Of a stretch of 64,000 bases of DNA, positions 14,597 to 29,384 are shown piece after piece. Origin of the DNA: Lineus longissimus (taxonomy: Eukaryota > Nemertea > Pilidiophora > Heteronemertea > Lineidae); contig NC_088310.1 of assembly GCF_910592395.1 (NCBI RefSeq), positions 255,501 to 319,500 on the forward strand, given 5' to 3'. How positions within the stretch are numbered: position 1 is the first letter of the stretch; every line of letters starts with the position of its first letter. Both the position numbers and the translations under genes were made by a program. The notes beneath the pieces were generated by a model, which was given only the letters and a program-made list of their open reading frames with translations, ran no database searches and was not told where the DNA came from.

Positions 14597-15950
14597 GACT
14601 CCTGGAGTCGCTAGAGACAGGAGGCAGACCCACCGAGAGACTCCCGGAGTCGCTGGAGTCAGGAGGCAGACCCATTCAGAGACTCCTGGAGTCGCTGGAG
14701 TCAGGAGGCAGACCCACTCAGAGACTCCTGGAGTCGCTGGAGTCAGGAGGCAGACCCACTCAGAGACTCTTGGAGTCGCTGGAGTCAGGAGGCAGACCCA
14801 CTCAGAGACTCCTGGAGTCGCTGGAGTCAGGAGGCAGACCCACTGAGAGACTCTTGGAGTCGCTGGAGTCAGGAGGCAGACCCACTCAGAGACTCCTGGA
14901 GTCGCTGGAGACAGGAGGCAGACCCACTTAGAGACTCCTGGAGTCGCTTGAGACAGGAGGCAGACCCACTCAGAGACTCTTGGAGTCGCTGGAGTCAGGA
15001 GGCAGACCCACTCAGAGACTCCTGGAGTCGCTGGAGACAGGAGGCAGACCCACTCAGAGACTCCTGGAGTCGCTTGAGACAGGAGGCAGACCCACTCAGA
15101 GACTCTTGGAGTCGCTGGAGTCAGGAGCCAGACCCACTCAGAGACTCCTGGAGTCGCTTGAGACAGGAGGCAGACCCACTCAGAGACTCCTGGAGTCGCT
15201 GGAGTCAGGAGGCAGACCCACTGAGAGACTCCTGGAGTCTCTGGAATCAGGAGGCAGACCCACTGAGAGACTCCTGGAGTCTCTGGAATCAGGAGGCAGA
15301 CCCACTGAGAGACTCCTGGAGTCGCTGGAGTCAGGAGGCAGACCCACTGAGAGACTCCTGGAGTCGCTGGAGTCAGGAGGCAGACCCACTCAGAGACTCC
15401 TGGAGTCGCTGGAGTCAGGAGGCAGACCCACTCAGAGACTCCTGGAGTCGCTGGAGACAGGAGGCAAGCCCACTGAGAGACTCTTTGAGTCGCTGGAGAC
15501 AGGAGGCAGACCCACTGAGAGACTCCTGGAGTCGCTGGAGACAGGAGGCAGACCCACTCAGAGACTCTTGGAGTCGCTGGAGTCAGGAGGCAGACCCACT
15601 GAGAGACTCCTGGAGTCTCTGGAGTCAGGAGGCAGACCCACTCAGAGACTCCTGGAGTCGCTGGAGTCAGGAGGCAGACCCACTCAGAGACTCCTGGAGT
15701 CGCTGGAGACAGGAGGCAGACCCACTGAGAGACTCCTGGAGTCGCTGGAGTCAGGAGGCAAGCCCACTGAGAGACTCTTCGAGTCGCTGGAGACAGGAGG
15801 CAGACCCACTGAGAGACTCTTCGAGTCGCTGGAGACAGGAGGCAGACCCACTGAGAGACTCTTCGAGTCGCTGGAGACAGGAGGCAAGCCCACTGAGAGA
15901 CTCTTCGAGTCGCTGGAGACAGGAGGCAGACCCACTCAGAGACTCGTAGA
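14597..15950. repeat. 42-bp minisatellite, about 32 copies
   Basis: The unit starts GACTCCTGGAGTCGCTGGAG and continues GTCAGGAGGCAGACCCACTCAGA. First and last anchors (14597 and 15941) differ by exactly 32 x 42, so no indel has broken the period. Variants recur at fixed sites: GTCAGG/GACAGG, CAGACCC/CAAGCCC, ACTCAG/ACTGAG and CTCCTGG/CTCTTGG/CTCTTCG. CTCTTCG units cluster at the 15770-15910 end. Because 42 is a multiple of three, long open frames appear on both strands; I regard these as a by-product, not a gene. Confidence 0.97.
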
Positions 15951-16553
15951 CGTCTTGGAACAATCAAGGGAGAGACAATTGCAAGGTCTATAGTCCTCTG
16001 CATATGTATGGAGAACTTGTGTTGATATTTATTGCTACGTTGATGGCTTCGTTGAAGTTTTGATGAAAACATGAAATAAATTCAACTAGTGGATTGCGCC
16101 CCGTAGCCCCAAACGACATTAGTCATTACGTTTACAAATGGACTAAAGATGACACACGGGGTGCCACGTGTCCAAGTTCTCACTCGGATACCTTGTAAAG
16201 GATGGGAAACATTCAAGAGACTGTCGAGCAGATGTAAAGTGCACAGTCAGCAGACAGTCAGTAGACCTATTTGTTCTTGTGGAGCAGTCCTTTATCAGAA
16301 AATGAGCATGCTGAAATTGTTTGTTTATCTCATATATCATGTAGTATCATTGCTATTGAATGTATCTCTCGAAATATTCAAGGTACACGATAATTACGAA
16401 ATGCTGAGTCGTCAAAAAGACAGTGATTACTGATGAGACAAAGGAGAAAAATTCGACCGATAAACAAATCGTTTAAAGCTGTCAGTGAGTCGAATATTGG
16501 TCTTTTAATCCAAACTTTGTAAGCAATTCTCATTGAAAGAGTCTTTTCTCACG
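15951..16553. other. Spacer between minisatellite and gene D
   Basis: Unique sequence with no recognised exon or repeat; it presumably includes the 3' UTR of gene D. Confidence 0.4.
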
Positions 16554-18234
16554 TTATTTTACGTTCATCATTTTGGAGAATTCTGAAACAAAAGAAAAAT
16601 GTGTGAACGTACGCTAAAACAATGACCACGGTTGTAATGTTAGGTGTTGGATGGGTGCTTCACTCGGCAACAGCGAGAGACCTGGTCAACTCGATGGAAT
16701 TATGACAATGCTTCTTGTTGAGATTATTCCTCTGTAATCATACCTTCATAGTTGACCTGGCCATCTTTATCAACGTCAGCCAGTTGGATCATCTCCTGCG
16801 CCTCCTCATCAGTCAGTTTCTCGCCGAGGTTGCACATGACGTGCTTCAACTCGGCCGCGCTGATGAAGCCATTGCCGTCCTTGTCAAACACCCGGAATGC
16901 ATTTTTCAGATCCTCTGCGGTGTCGGCACCCTTTGCTATCGTATTGGCCATCATTTTAAGGAACTCATCAATGTCAATACCACCGCTTCCTGAAGGGAAA
17001 GGTTTCTTATTTTATCTTTAAACTGTGAAATATGCCGTGTCAAGGGTGTTATGTCTTCAGGTGTCGTATATGATTCCATTCCTCGGTGTTGTTGAATCGA
17101 GTCCGCCAACCAGTTGGAATGAAGGTTATAAGGGGAGAGGTTGCTTTTGCCAACGCCATTATATTGCTTCATGTGAACCTTGAGTGCCTCCTATAGCTGT
17201 TCTTGCAGATATCATGGCTATCATTAACACTAACCAGATAGCAGAGGACCACATGTAGGCCTACTCACCATCCTTATCCACTTCTTTGAGCATGTCACTT
17301 AACTGGCCTTGTGTTGGATTCTGACCCAGCGACCTCATCACTGTTCCCAGCTCATCCGTTGTTATCTTACCATCGCCATTCTTGTCGAAGATCGAGAAGC
17401 ACTCCTTGTACGCTGTTGAACGTATACATGTATATCATTGAGGGTCTGTCTCTGTCAATCTTTCAATCAAATAGTGACACACTCTCTTTCGATGTACTGC
17501 CCACTGAATCAAGTGTTAGTAAGTAGTCAAAACATTGTGGTTCAGGCCAAAGAGGGAGCATGAATTCCAAAGACGTCTCGAAGAGACCGAAAGGTAGGAA
17601 ACTTCCACTTCACAAGTTCGCCCCCTGTACACTGTGTAGTGCTTTGATGTACATGGGGGCGAACTTGTGAACTGATAAAAACGCTGAAGTTCCTTACCTT
17701 TCGGACCCTTACGGGACCTCTGATTCCTTTTCCCTTTTCTACCTCAAGCCTTCAGTGACATTTTACAATCGTTTAGCCACTTACTGACTTGATTCAGTTG
17801 CCTGAGGTCGAGGGCAACATTGGGACCGACATGTTCTCTATCATAGTATATCTCTCTATATGAATGCGGCTTGGCACAAATGATGAATCAAGCTATCGGA
17901 CTGCTTCTACACTACTTACCGCTGATTTGCTCTCTAGTAAGCTACAATAAGAAAACAGACATTGTTAGGATTCAGCGGTAGATTGATCTTTGATGGTAGG
18001 CCTATGCCTGAACACGACGGAACTAAAAGCCCCTGATGAATCAGATTGACGATTAATTCATTTTACCATGTCGCATTGGGGGATTTACTGTGTGAAAGTG
18101 ACGATGATGGCGATAAATTTAGTGTCAATCCAAAACAAAAAAGCTGCTAGCTGGAAACGACAGGTATCTGGAGTCTACGTACAGTACATTCGATAATGAT
18201 AAGAGGCTATCAATCATCTTACCTGCTCTGCCAT
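16554..18234 (-). CDS. Calmodulin-like protein D (150 aa, 4 EF-hands)
   Basis: Calmodulin paralog. Exons: 18223-18234 (MAEQ), 17920-17941 (LTREQIS), 17269-17412, 16744-16989, 16554-16582; 453 nt. The 144-nt exon has no internal start and encodes [20 protein letters not shown] at its beginning. EF1 [14 protein letters not shown]2 [14 protein letters not shown]3 [12 protein letters not shown] and EF4 [12 protein letters not shown] all keep the loop Asp1, Gly6 and Glu12, so all four should bind Ca2+. The linker is less charged ([15 protein letters not shown]) and the tail is EFSKMMNVK. An inverted repeat lies in intron 2 (17588-17706). The upstream element is at 18324-18350, 90 bp above the ATG. 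Confidence 0.88.
17588..17706. repeat. Imperfect inverted repeat (hairpin), possible MITE
   Basis: The left arm CGAAAGGTAGGAAACTTC... ACAAGTTCGCCCCCTGTAC pairs with the right arm GTACATGGGGGCGAACTTGT... GAAGTTCCTTACCTTTCG. The loop is about 18 bp and there is a small insertion in the right arm. It lies in intron 2 of gene D. No transposase is present. Confidence 0.85.
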
Positions 18235-18323
18235 AGTTATTGCTGGTATCTCCTAGGCCTATTCGTTCAAATAAATCTCGGGAGAATCGTCACAGTGCTA
18301 GCTTATTATTGTGTATGATTTTA

Positions 18324-18350
18324 GAAACGAGGCCCGTCTGGTGCAGAATG
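18324..18350 (-). promoter_or_regulatory. Shared upstream element, gene D copy
   Basis: In gene sense it reads TTCTGCACCAGACGGGCC joined to TCGTTTC, one of the best copies of the element. Confidence 0.6.
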
Positions 18351-18931
18351 TCTGTTAACTCTGTGGCATATCATAGTAAGCCACCTAACTCTTTTCATCA
18401 CGTATGGTAACAATTATCTTGCTTTATCAATGACAAGAATACCACCATATCGAATCATGCTGTTACTGTTCTCCACGAATTGAATGGTGCATGACCCTTT
18501 TTTATGCCCAAATATCACGCCTATGAGTTCAGGTATCTTTTTTCAATATCCGACCCACATAGATTTACATGTGAAATAGAGCCATAGGTGTCATCCGAGC
18601 AAATCGTACACACACGTGATTCCGACTGGTTCTTATAGCAAGTGTTGGTGACATATTTTGCCTGTCAACAGTCAACAGTTAACAAGACATTGCATGAGTC
18701 GAGTGCATGGTCTCGCAGTAGTGCATCACCGTTACATTATTCTCATGAACCTCGTATTGTTTGCAGCACTGACTCTTCCAGTTTGCGGGAAAGAGGGTCG
18801 TCTGCCTTGTGATCCCATAGGCACACGTATTGGGGCTTTGCATGAATCCGAACACAGCCTATTCCAGTTGGTTGCAATAGAAAGTGAAGCCAAATCAATA
18901 GTTGACAAAGTAATAGCATGGTATTTTCCAC

Positions 18932-18937
18932 TTTATT
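18932..18937 (-). terminator. Probable poly(A) signal of gene E
   Basis: AATAAA on the minus strand, about 310 nt past the gene E stop codon. Confidence 0.5.
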
Positions 18938-19244
18938 CTACAATTTCATATCATAACTATAAAATATGTCGTAGAAAAACTGACACAGTGAGCAACAAAC
19001 AAGATATTTCCGAAGGATACTGTATGATTTCACATATGATAGGTTATAACCTGCCTCTGTTAATGTTAAGAAACATTTGTTGAGAACATCTTTTTTCTTA
19101 AAAAAACGGTTCCAGGAATATAAGATAGTAGCTGGCATGACTTTCCAATTAACATTGTTTGAGACAACTTTGAAACTTGTCCCGACTGGTGCAGTATATG
19201 CATGAGTTCATACTTTTCTACCGTTGATTCGATATCCTTGTCTT

Positions 19245-21226
<1,982 letters not shown>

Positions 21227-21373
21227 GTTTATAGTGCAAGTTATATATCCGGCGTATGTTGATCCTCACAGAGCTCCGCACTAGTTTTGTATGCAGGGTC
21301 AGTTGAACACAACTCTTTGAGACGAATATTTCAGTATCAATTTGACTGAATAATAATTGCGTGTGAAATTTTC

Positions 21374-21400
21374 GAAACGAGGCTCAACTGGTGCAATATG
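21374..21400 (-). promoter_or_regulatory. Shared upstream element, gene E copy
   Basis: In gene sense it reads ATTGCACCAGTTGAGCC joined to TCGTTTC, 148 bp above the ATG. Confidence 0.6.
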
Positions 21401-21973
21401 TCCATAACTTCTTTCATTATGTGTATCTCCTACCTTTATCAATAGCAACAATATCACTATCTTGTTGAGATCCTTCTCGACATATCAATATGAAAGGCTG
21501 GGGAACAGTGTCTTTTATCAAAGATCAGGCCTACGGTTTACCAGCTCCTCACAAAGGAATGATAGAATGCTTTGATTTCTCATTTTCCTGCAATACAGCT
21601 ATTCATGGCGAAGATTTTCTTTTCAGTTTGATATGATAGGCCAATGCAGTGCCATGCCAGTGAATGAAAAACTGGTATCCTTAAAGTTCTAAAATTGTGA
21701 ATAACTCACGCAACGGCCAGTGTGGAAGGAAGTCCTGTCCCGTAGACAAGTTCCCATCAACAAAAACACGTATACGGCCCCAGTTCAGCAGTTTTTGGTG
21801 GTGCTGGTGTGGATGGGGATGCTTTTTTGATACTGACGTATCAGGGAAGACATCGACATACATTGACAACCAAGATGCGTGCCGGGATAAGACAACTTCA
21901 CGATATCAACGATACCCGCAGATGCACACAGCATTAACAGTGAACGACAAAGAATGAAGTAATAACACAACAC

Positions 21974-21979
21974 TTTATT
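21974..21979 (-). terminator. Probable poly(A) signal of gene F
   Basis: AATAAA on the minus strand, about 480 nt past the gene F stop codon. Confidence 0.45.
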
Positions 21980-22456
21980 TTCTGTGATATGTTTTCTATT
22001 CGAAAGTGAAATAGTATGACTTGACATTATCCCATTGCAGAGAAGAGAACGTTACGAGGCATATGCTACAGATTCAAAGATAAAGCTAAAATGAAGGGCT
22101 CTCAGAAGTTTGATCAAAAACCAAAGTTCTGAGTTATTTGTGAGCTCCTTCTGGTTTTCGTTCTCTCGTCTTACTCTTAAGGCCCGTTACTTGAGCGTTT
22201 CTCGCCGCGTTTTGCAACTTGTTGATCAATTTCTACCTTCTGATAGTTGGTCCAAGTAATTGCCTTTGTTATAGTTCTACTATATATTGGATTGAAGATA
22301 GCGACACGCAACATTATTCCTTTGGCTAGAGTGCAAATCGTGGCAGAAACGACTTCTGTCCAGATCGACCTTTTTCGATTGTTCGTCATATAATAGCGAG
22401 TTGTATCGACGCAGAGATTGTGCTTATGCATGGCATCACAGGGTCCTTGGGAAGGT

Positions 22457-23997
<1,541 letters not shown>

Positions 23998-25134
23998 TTT
24001 TTCTTAGGGGTCTTGCTACCTTCCTTCAAACACTTTCCTGGGTTCAACGATGATTGAAGAGATCACAACGAAACGACGTCTAAAACGAGGCTTTGGTGGC
24101 GCAGTGGACATGATCAATAGAAATATCTCATTTATCCATTTTCAATGCCTATTGTCAATTCATCGTTGTCGGATATTGATGGGTATTGTAGGTCGTAGCT
24201 TCGCTTTGTGACCATTCATTATTTAGGGTAATGACCTATTTATCATATGAAATAGGCCCAGGCTTATATTTATTTGATATCTCTCATGTTCATCATGCCC
24301 AAGACAAGCTTTTATCATTATTTGATCAAAGTAGAAAAGTAGTGCGCATTTTTTAACTTTGGAGCTCATCACAAGCAAATACCTCTACGAAGCCTCTCAT
24401 ATTTAGGAATCATTGGCTCAATTTCTATGAGTTTGACTTCAGTTTGAACTTAAACCGACACACAGATCAATCATTTTCATATTCTATAACTTAACCGATG
24501 TCCAAAGGCAACTTTGGTTTGCCTTTGGGCCACCAAATTCCAACTATATGTTCATCATTGAACTGATCATTTGCAGAGATAAACTGGATGGTCAGAGTGT
24601 ATAGGTGTACTGCTTGGCGATGGGGCGTCACTGTAATTGAACTAAAGGACGTCCGAAGGAAAGTAGGAACAGACAGCAATAACAAAGACTATAAACGATC
24701 ACTATATATTTGCTAAATATTACACTAATTGTATTTACAGATCAGTCAATGGCTAATGAATGCCAATGCTTCGTTGCCTTTACGTTCAGACAAATGTGTG
24801 CTCTTCAAGTCGTCCATTTGATGGTCAGGCATCGACAGCATCCTTGCATGTAAATGTTATATCCATGTGCCAAAGTAAAACATTTCGGCAATACTTGAAA
24901 TGAATATAGCCTCGCCTATACATATGTGTGTTCTTGAAATGGAGGTCAAAGTGTCCAACTGAGTGTAACTTCCGCTCTCACCTCAAATATGACCAGCTTG
25001 GTATCGTAGTATTATATCATTCAGTCTTGATATGTAAGTCATTTAAACAGTGAATTGAGTCTTTAAGGGAGTTGAACGTCACTGCTCTCCGCAAGAGAAG
25101 GTGGCGGTGGCGGGGAGAGGTTAACGGCAGAGTG
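23998..25134. other. Intergenic spacer F-G
   Basis: It contains the gene F upstream element. The rest is unique AT-rich sequence where I see nothing further. Confidence 0.45.
24082..24106 (-). promoter_or_regulatory. Shared upstream element, gene F copy
   Basis: In gene sense it reads CACTGCGCCACCAAAGCC joined to TCGTTTT, 85 bp above the ATG. Confidence 0.55.
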
Positions 25135-26619
25135 TCAATTACTCATCATCTTCAAAAATTCTGAAACAAACAAAATGCCATGAAGCACTGGATATATATA
25201 AATTTTCATGCACTTTCATTATTAAGATGGTTTTCATTACAAAGTATGTGCAAATTGAAGGTAAACACACTCGTGACCTTGGTGTTCTGCGAGAGCAGGG
25301 ATGACTTAATTGAAAGGGGAACGACCATGCGATTGTTTGAGTAGTTGCTCTTCAAGCCAGCTGCTTTGAAATGCGAGGTGTCTAATGCCGAAGACACTCC
25401 TTTCGTGTAAGACATGATTGGACATGATTGGACATGGATCGTGGAATGGCACGGCACATCCTCGTGTCACACATGTCTCGTCAAGTGATTAACAGTCAGC
25501 GATAGGTTTTTAAGAAAGCATGCAGGTCTATGCAGTTGTCTCCACATAACGTGATTCATTGATCTCTCTCATCAAATTGTATCGACATTTAGCCCACCTT
25601 CATAATTGACCTGTCCATCTCCATCAATGTCAGCCTCCCTGATCATCTCATCCACTTCATCATCAGTCAGTTTCTCGCCGAGGCTGGTCATGACGTGCCG
25701 TAACTCGGCCGCGCTGATGAAACCATTGCCGTCCTTGTCAAACACATTGAATGCTTCTTTTAGCTCATCTTCTACATCGGCATCCTTGGTCTTCCGAGAC
25801 ATCATCCCTGAGAACTCCTGGAAGTCTATCGTTCCATTGCCTGTAAAGAAAGAATAATACCCGCTTGAATCGTGTTGTAGTCGCAGCCGAAATGAAGCCT
25901 ACACTATCGGGCTCGTTGCCTTAGTTTGTTGAACTATTGCAAAAACGTACATGGATGCCTTATTTCAGCTTGGCTAAGGTCAGTTCGTATCGTGCCCCGT
26001 ACTAAGTTAGTGCTGCGATATTCCTGGCGGGGCTGGTGAACCAGTGACAAAATGACCTAGGGGATTCTGAGCGGGTGTTTCTTGGTCGCTCTTATAGGAA
26101 TACTCACCGTCAACATCGACTTCATTGATCATGTCCTGCAGTTCGCCGTCCGTGGGATTCTGACCCAGGGACCTCATGACTGTACCCAACTCTTTCGACG
26201 TTATAGTGCCATCGCCGTCTTTGTCGAAAAGAGAAAAGGCTTCTTTGAACTCTGCAATCCTTTCCTCAGACAAGACAGGCTCCTGTAATGAGAGGGCGGT
26301 CCGTACATGGAGTCAAGTTTCGCAAATGGTAAAAGGAGAAAAGAGGAGAGACAGTATAGTGTCAGTACTCGCAGCTGATTCTCAAATTCAAGCATGCGTG
26401 TTGCGTTTGCGAGTCTATTGCATGACTTGATGAAAAAGACTCAACGTGACACGCATCCAAAGACTCATTTGGACTATCAGATCAGCGCGTCCGAAATAGT
26501 ATCCCCCACCCTCACTGTGTTGGCTATAGATGTCTTGGCATGGGTATTTTTAATGGCTGTTGATGAGTTTAAGCAAAGGATGTTACTTCACCTACCTGTT
26601 CTGGCAGCTGGTTCGCCAT
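25135..26619 (-). CDS. Calmodulin-like protein G (155 aa), fused exon 2-3
   Basis: Exons: 26596-26619 (MANQLPEQ), 26108-26282, 25598-25840, 25135-25160; 468 nt. The 175-nt exon joins the usual exons 2 and 3 without an intron: [10 protein letters not shown] runs straight into [11 protein letters not shown]1 [14 protein letters not shown]2 [14 protein letters not shown]3 [12 protein letters not shown] and EF4 [12 protein letters not shown] are all intact. The linker is [17 protein letters not shown], and EFSGMM replaces EFLTMM after EF2. The tail is one residue short, EFLKMMSN. The upstream element is at 26709-26730. Confidence 0.88.
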
Positions 26620-27700
26620 CTTTAGCTTTGGGTATGTTGACGAGTTCAAAGATAGAGACAACGCGAAGATCTGGGATTACAGTAATATCAACCTCCTCAA
26701 GGCTCTCTCAAACGAGGCGCTTGTTGTGCATAAAACTTGTAGTCATCTCTTTACATTTGAATAGCTTCATTATTCGGTTATTAACATTGTATCGTCAAAG
26801 CAAGTCGTTTGTCTAGCATGTCGCTTAAACAACTTTTTCAGTGCTATTCATAAGGTCCATGCCGTTGAATGACATTTTGTCAAGCTAGTAGGTCATGTGC
26901 TTGAAACCCTGTCTTCTCTAACCGGCAAGCAAAGCTATCAAAACATGTGATAACCAGGCCTTTCAACGGAAAGTGTATCATTGCAGTTATTTCTTGAGGA
27001 TGATGGGGTGGGGCTGGAAGGAGAGTCTCCATCTAAGGTTTGTAAATAAAGATCTATTCCATAGCCGGGGGCGGGGAGGGGGGACATGAAACACTGGCAA
27101 ACTCAACTACAGAAAAGAAAGTACTGAAAGCTGTTGGCGACCTCTGCTCTCAGAGGAGCGGAGAGCTTACGTTTTTGTATATGAATATAGCCCAGTTCAA
27201 TGCAGTGAACTTTTCCCAAAATGTGCATAATTTGATGGAATCGTGTCCACCAAATTCAGCACGGAATATGGTTTGGTATGACACTGGACACTGTGAATAC
27301 CGTTACAATTATTCGCAAAATAGATAAATCGAACGTTCTTTTCTCATCTTGCTATAATATAGTTCATTCAATTGCTCCCAGTATACAACAGCTGGACTTA
27401 CTACTAACTATCTAGGCATTTTCCTGTCATACGTCATGTTCGCAATCAACTTCTCTTTTTGAGATTCCAGCTCAGCATCATAACTTAAGGAACAATAAGG
27501 CTCTACAGTAATAATACTTTGAACTGTGTAAACTTGTATGGACACAATTCTACAACCAGTAAATGCTCCTATAAACATCATCGAATAGGAAATTATCAGA
27601 TGAGGAAACAAAAAGTCTTTATGAATAGAGATCAAATGTCATCAGTGTAATCGACAGATCGAGTGAACGGTTTTCCTTCTTCAACACTTGAAACGATCGC
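26620..27700. other. Intergenic spacer G-H
   Basis: It holds the gene G upstream element and G-rich stretches around 27001-27085. No exon was recognised. Confidence 0.45.
26709..26730 (-). promoter_or_regulatory. Shared upstream element, gene G copy
   Basis: In gene sense it reads TGCACAACAAGCGCCTCGTT, 90 bp above the ATG; TGCACAA replaces TGCACCA. Confidence 0.5.
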
Positions 27701-29384
27701 TTACTTGCCCGTCATGACTTGGGCGAATTCTGAAAAGAAAACAAAGTTGGGTGTTAGCTCTCACTTCATGATGTCAAGATCCTTGATATGAATATCAGAC
27801 AAGCGGTGACAGAACGCCGTCACTAAAAGATAAAGATGCGCATTAAGCTGCTGCTACAAAATCTAGATCTACATGTATATTTCATAGATCTAAGCCCAAT
27901 TGTTCGAACCACCTTTTGTCACTCTTACTGTGGCGTTAATATATCTTGGCATTAAGTCGAATGGACTAAACTGAAGGAGAATTAGGGACTTCATAGTGAA
28001 AGGTAGTTGATTCTGACCTTCATATCTGATTTTCCCATCCTGGTGTTTATCAGCCTCAACGATCATCTGATTCACCTCCTCCATTGTCAGCAGATGCCCG
28101 AGGTCCTTTGTAACCATCCGTAATGCCTCTGCCTCAATATAGCCGTCGCCATGTTGGTCAAAGAGGCTGAATAGGTCCCGGATCTCGCTTTCCTTGTCTG
28201 ACACGGTCATGCGCCTGTTCATCATTGCGAGGAATTTTGGAAAATCTATGGTGCCGTCTCCTGTCGAACGAAAAATACACAGCAATGTCACGCCTGCACC
28301 ATACCATCAAATCTTTCTCTGTGAATTACGGTTGCCGTAATGTCAGTCTTCCACTTTTTGATTACCTGCCACAAGTTTGTTTTACTTGGCAAATAAACAT
28401 GAGAAAAGCCTAACAGAAATCAAGCAACTACATTATGCAGCAGTCTACGATCACGATACCAGGCTTTACAAGAACAAGTTGACTGAAAATTAGATTTTAA
28501 GCAGAAGACCTTTCACTGACCATCTGCATCCACAGATTTCAGCAAAGCCCGTAATTCATTCTCAGATGGATTCTGGCCCAACGATCGCATCAATGTGTTT
28601 AACTCGGCGGTTGTAATGGTACCACTGCCGTCTTCGTCCAGCAGGTCAAAGGCATCGTTAAATGCTGTGGAAGCGAAGGATAAGCCACATTATTACCCAA
28701 TATGATGACCTCTAATGAAACACAATCTCGACAACGACGTCAAGGAAGTCGCCTTGTGAAATCTAGCACCTCTGCATTGCCAATAAGATGATCCGACGCA
28801 AACTTTAGTCCTCTGTACGGAATCCAAAACATTTTGCAGTCAGAAATATAAACATTTTCTTAATGCATTATCTCAATATGTATGGATATCTTTGTTTTGA
28901 AGTGGAGTCGGGTTGAAGGTAAGGCACAACACAACTGCTTCTCATCAAGAAGAACATTTATGGAGCTTGGTCTTCAACTTACCATCAATCTGTTTTTGGG
29001 TAAGATCGCCTAGATTCGGAGGGTTGAGCTGAAAGCAAGGAACAGCATTGATCAAATGGGGGATGTCTGCCCACAGCTTGTTCAATAGTACCTGAGGGCC
29101 GGTTTCGCCTATCAAGTGATTTAAGGATATGGATTTGACGAGATGAGGAGGCGCTCCGTTAGCTCACCCTCTCCTCCCACTCAGCTGTTTCACCAGTCGG
29201 TAGACTGTATTACTGTCGCGTTACGGTCTCCTCACCTTGCATATCAAGTTGCTTCCCCACCCCCTCCATGCCAGACACGCTTTAACACAGACGTCTGACG
29301 ACTGAGAAGGAGTAATGTCTATAGGTTCAAGTGCTATTCATCATGATAGCGAAACGCAACGAACTTCTCTACTCACCATCGACA
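27701..29384 (-). CDS. Divergent calmodulin-like protein H (156 aa), two damaged EF-hands
   Basis: Exons: 29376-29384 (MSM), 28983-29028 ([15 protein letters not shown]), 28521-28664, 28018-28260, 27701-27729; 471 nt. It is the most divergent member by eye. EF1 [12 protein letters not shown] keeps its ligands. EF2 is [12 protein letters not shown], with Lys at loop position 12 in place of the bidentate Glu. EF3 is [12 protein letters not shown], with Ala at position 12. EF4 [12 protein letters not shown] keeps Asp1, Gly6 and Glu12. Probably only two sites bind Ca2+ well. The linker is [17 protein letters not shown] and the tail EFAQVMTGK. The frame and all splice sites are intact, so I call it a gene rather than a pseudogene. 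No copy of the shared upstream element was found. Confidence 0.82.

Larger units (their letters stand above)
18235..19244. other. Intergenic spacer D-E
   Basis: It contains the gene D upstream element and a probable poly(A) signal for gene E at 18932-18937. An open frame at 18658-19083 on the plus strand shows no recognisable domain and I do not call it. Confidence 0.5.
21227..22456. other. Intergenic spacer E-F
   Basis: It holds the gene E upstream element and a probable gene F poly(A) signal at 21974-21979. Nothing else was recognised. Confidence 0.5.

Noticed and set aside
14453-16072. 539-codon minus-strand open frame and long plus-strand frames
   Set aside because: They consist almost wholly of the 42-bp repeat, whose period is divisible by three, so several frames are open together. 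No start context, splice site or known domain supports a protein.
18658-19083. 141-codon plus-strand open frame
   Set aside because: No domain or homolog is recognised, it lies in the D-E spacer over the probable gene E 3' UTR, and its composition is that of the surrounding non-coding DNA.
24082-24106. Shared upstream element as tRNA A-box (GGTGGCGCAGTGG-like)
   Set aside because: Only the gene F copy resembles an A-box; the others do not, and no B-box follows at the right distance on that strand.
27701-29384. Gene H as a pseudogene
   Set aside because: Two EF loops are damaged, but the frame, all four introns and the stop are intact, so a divergent gene is the simpler reading.
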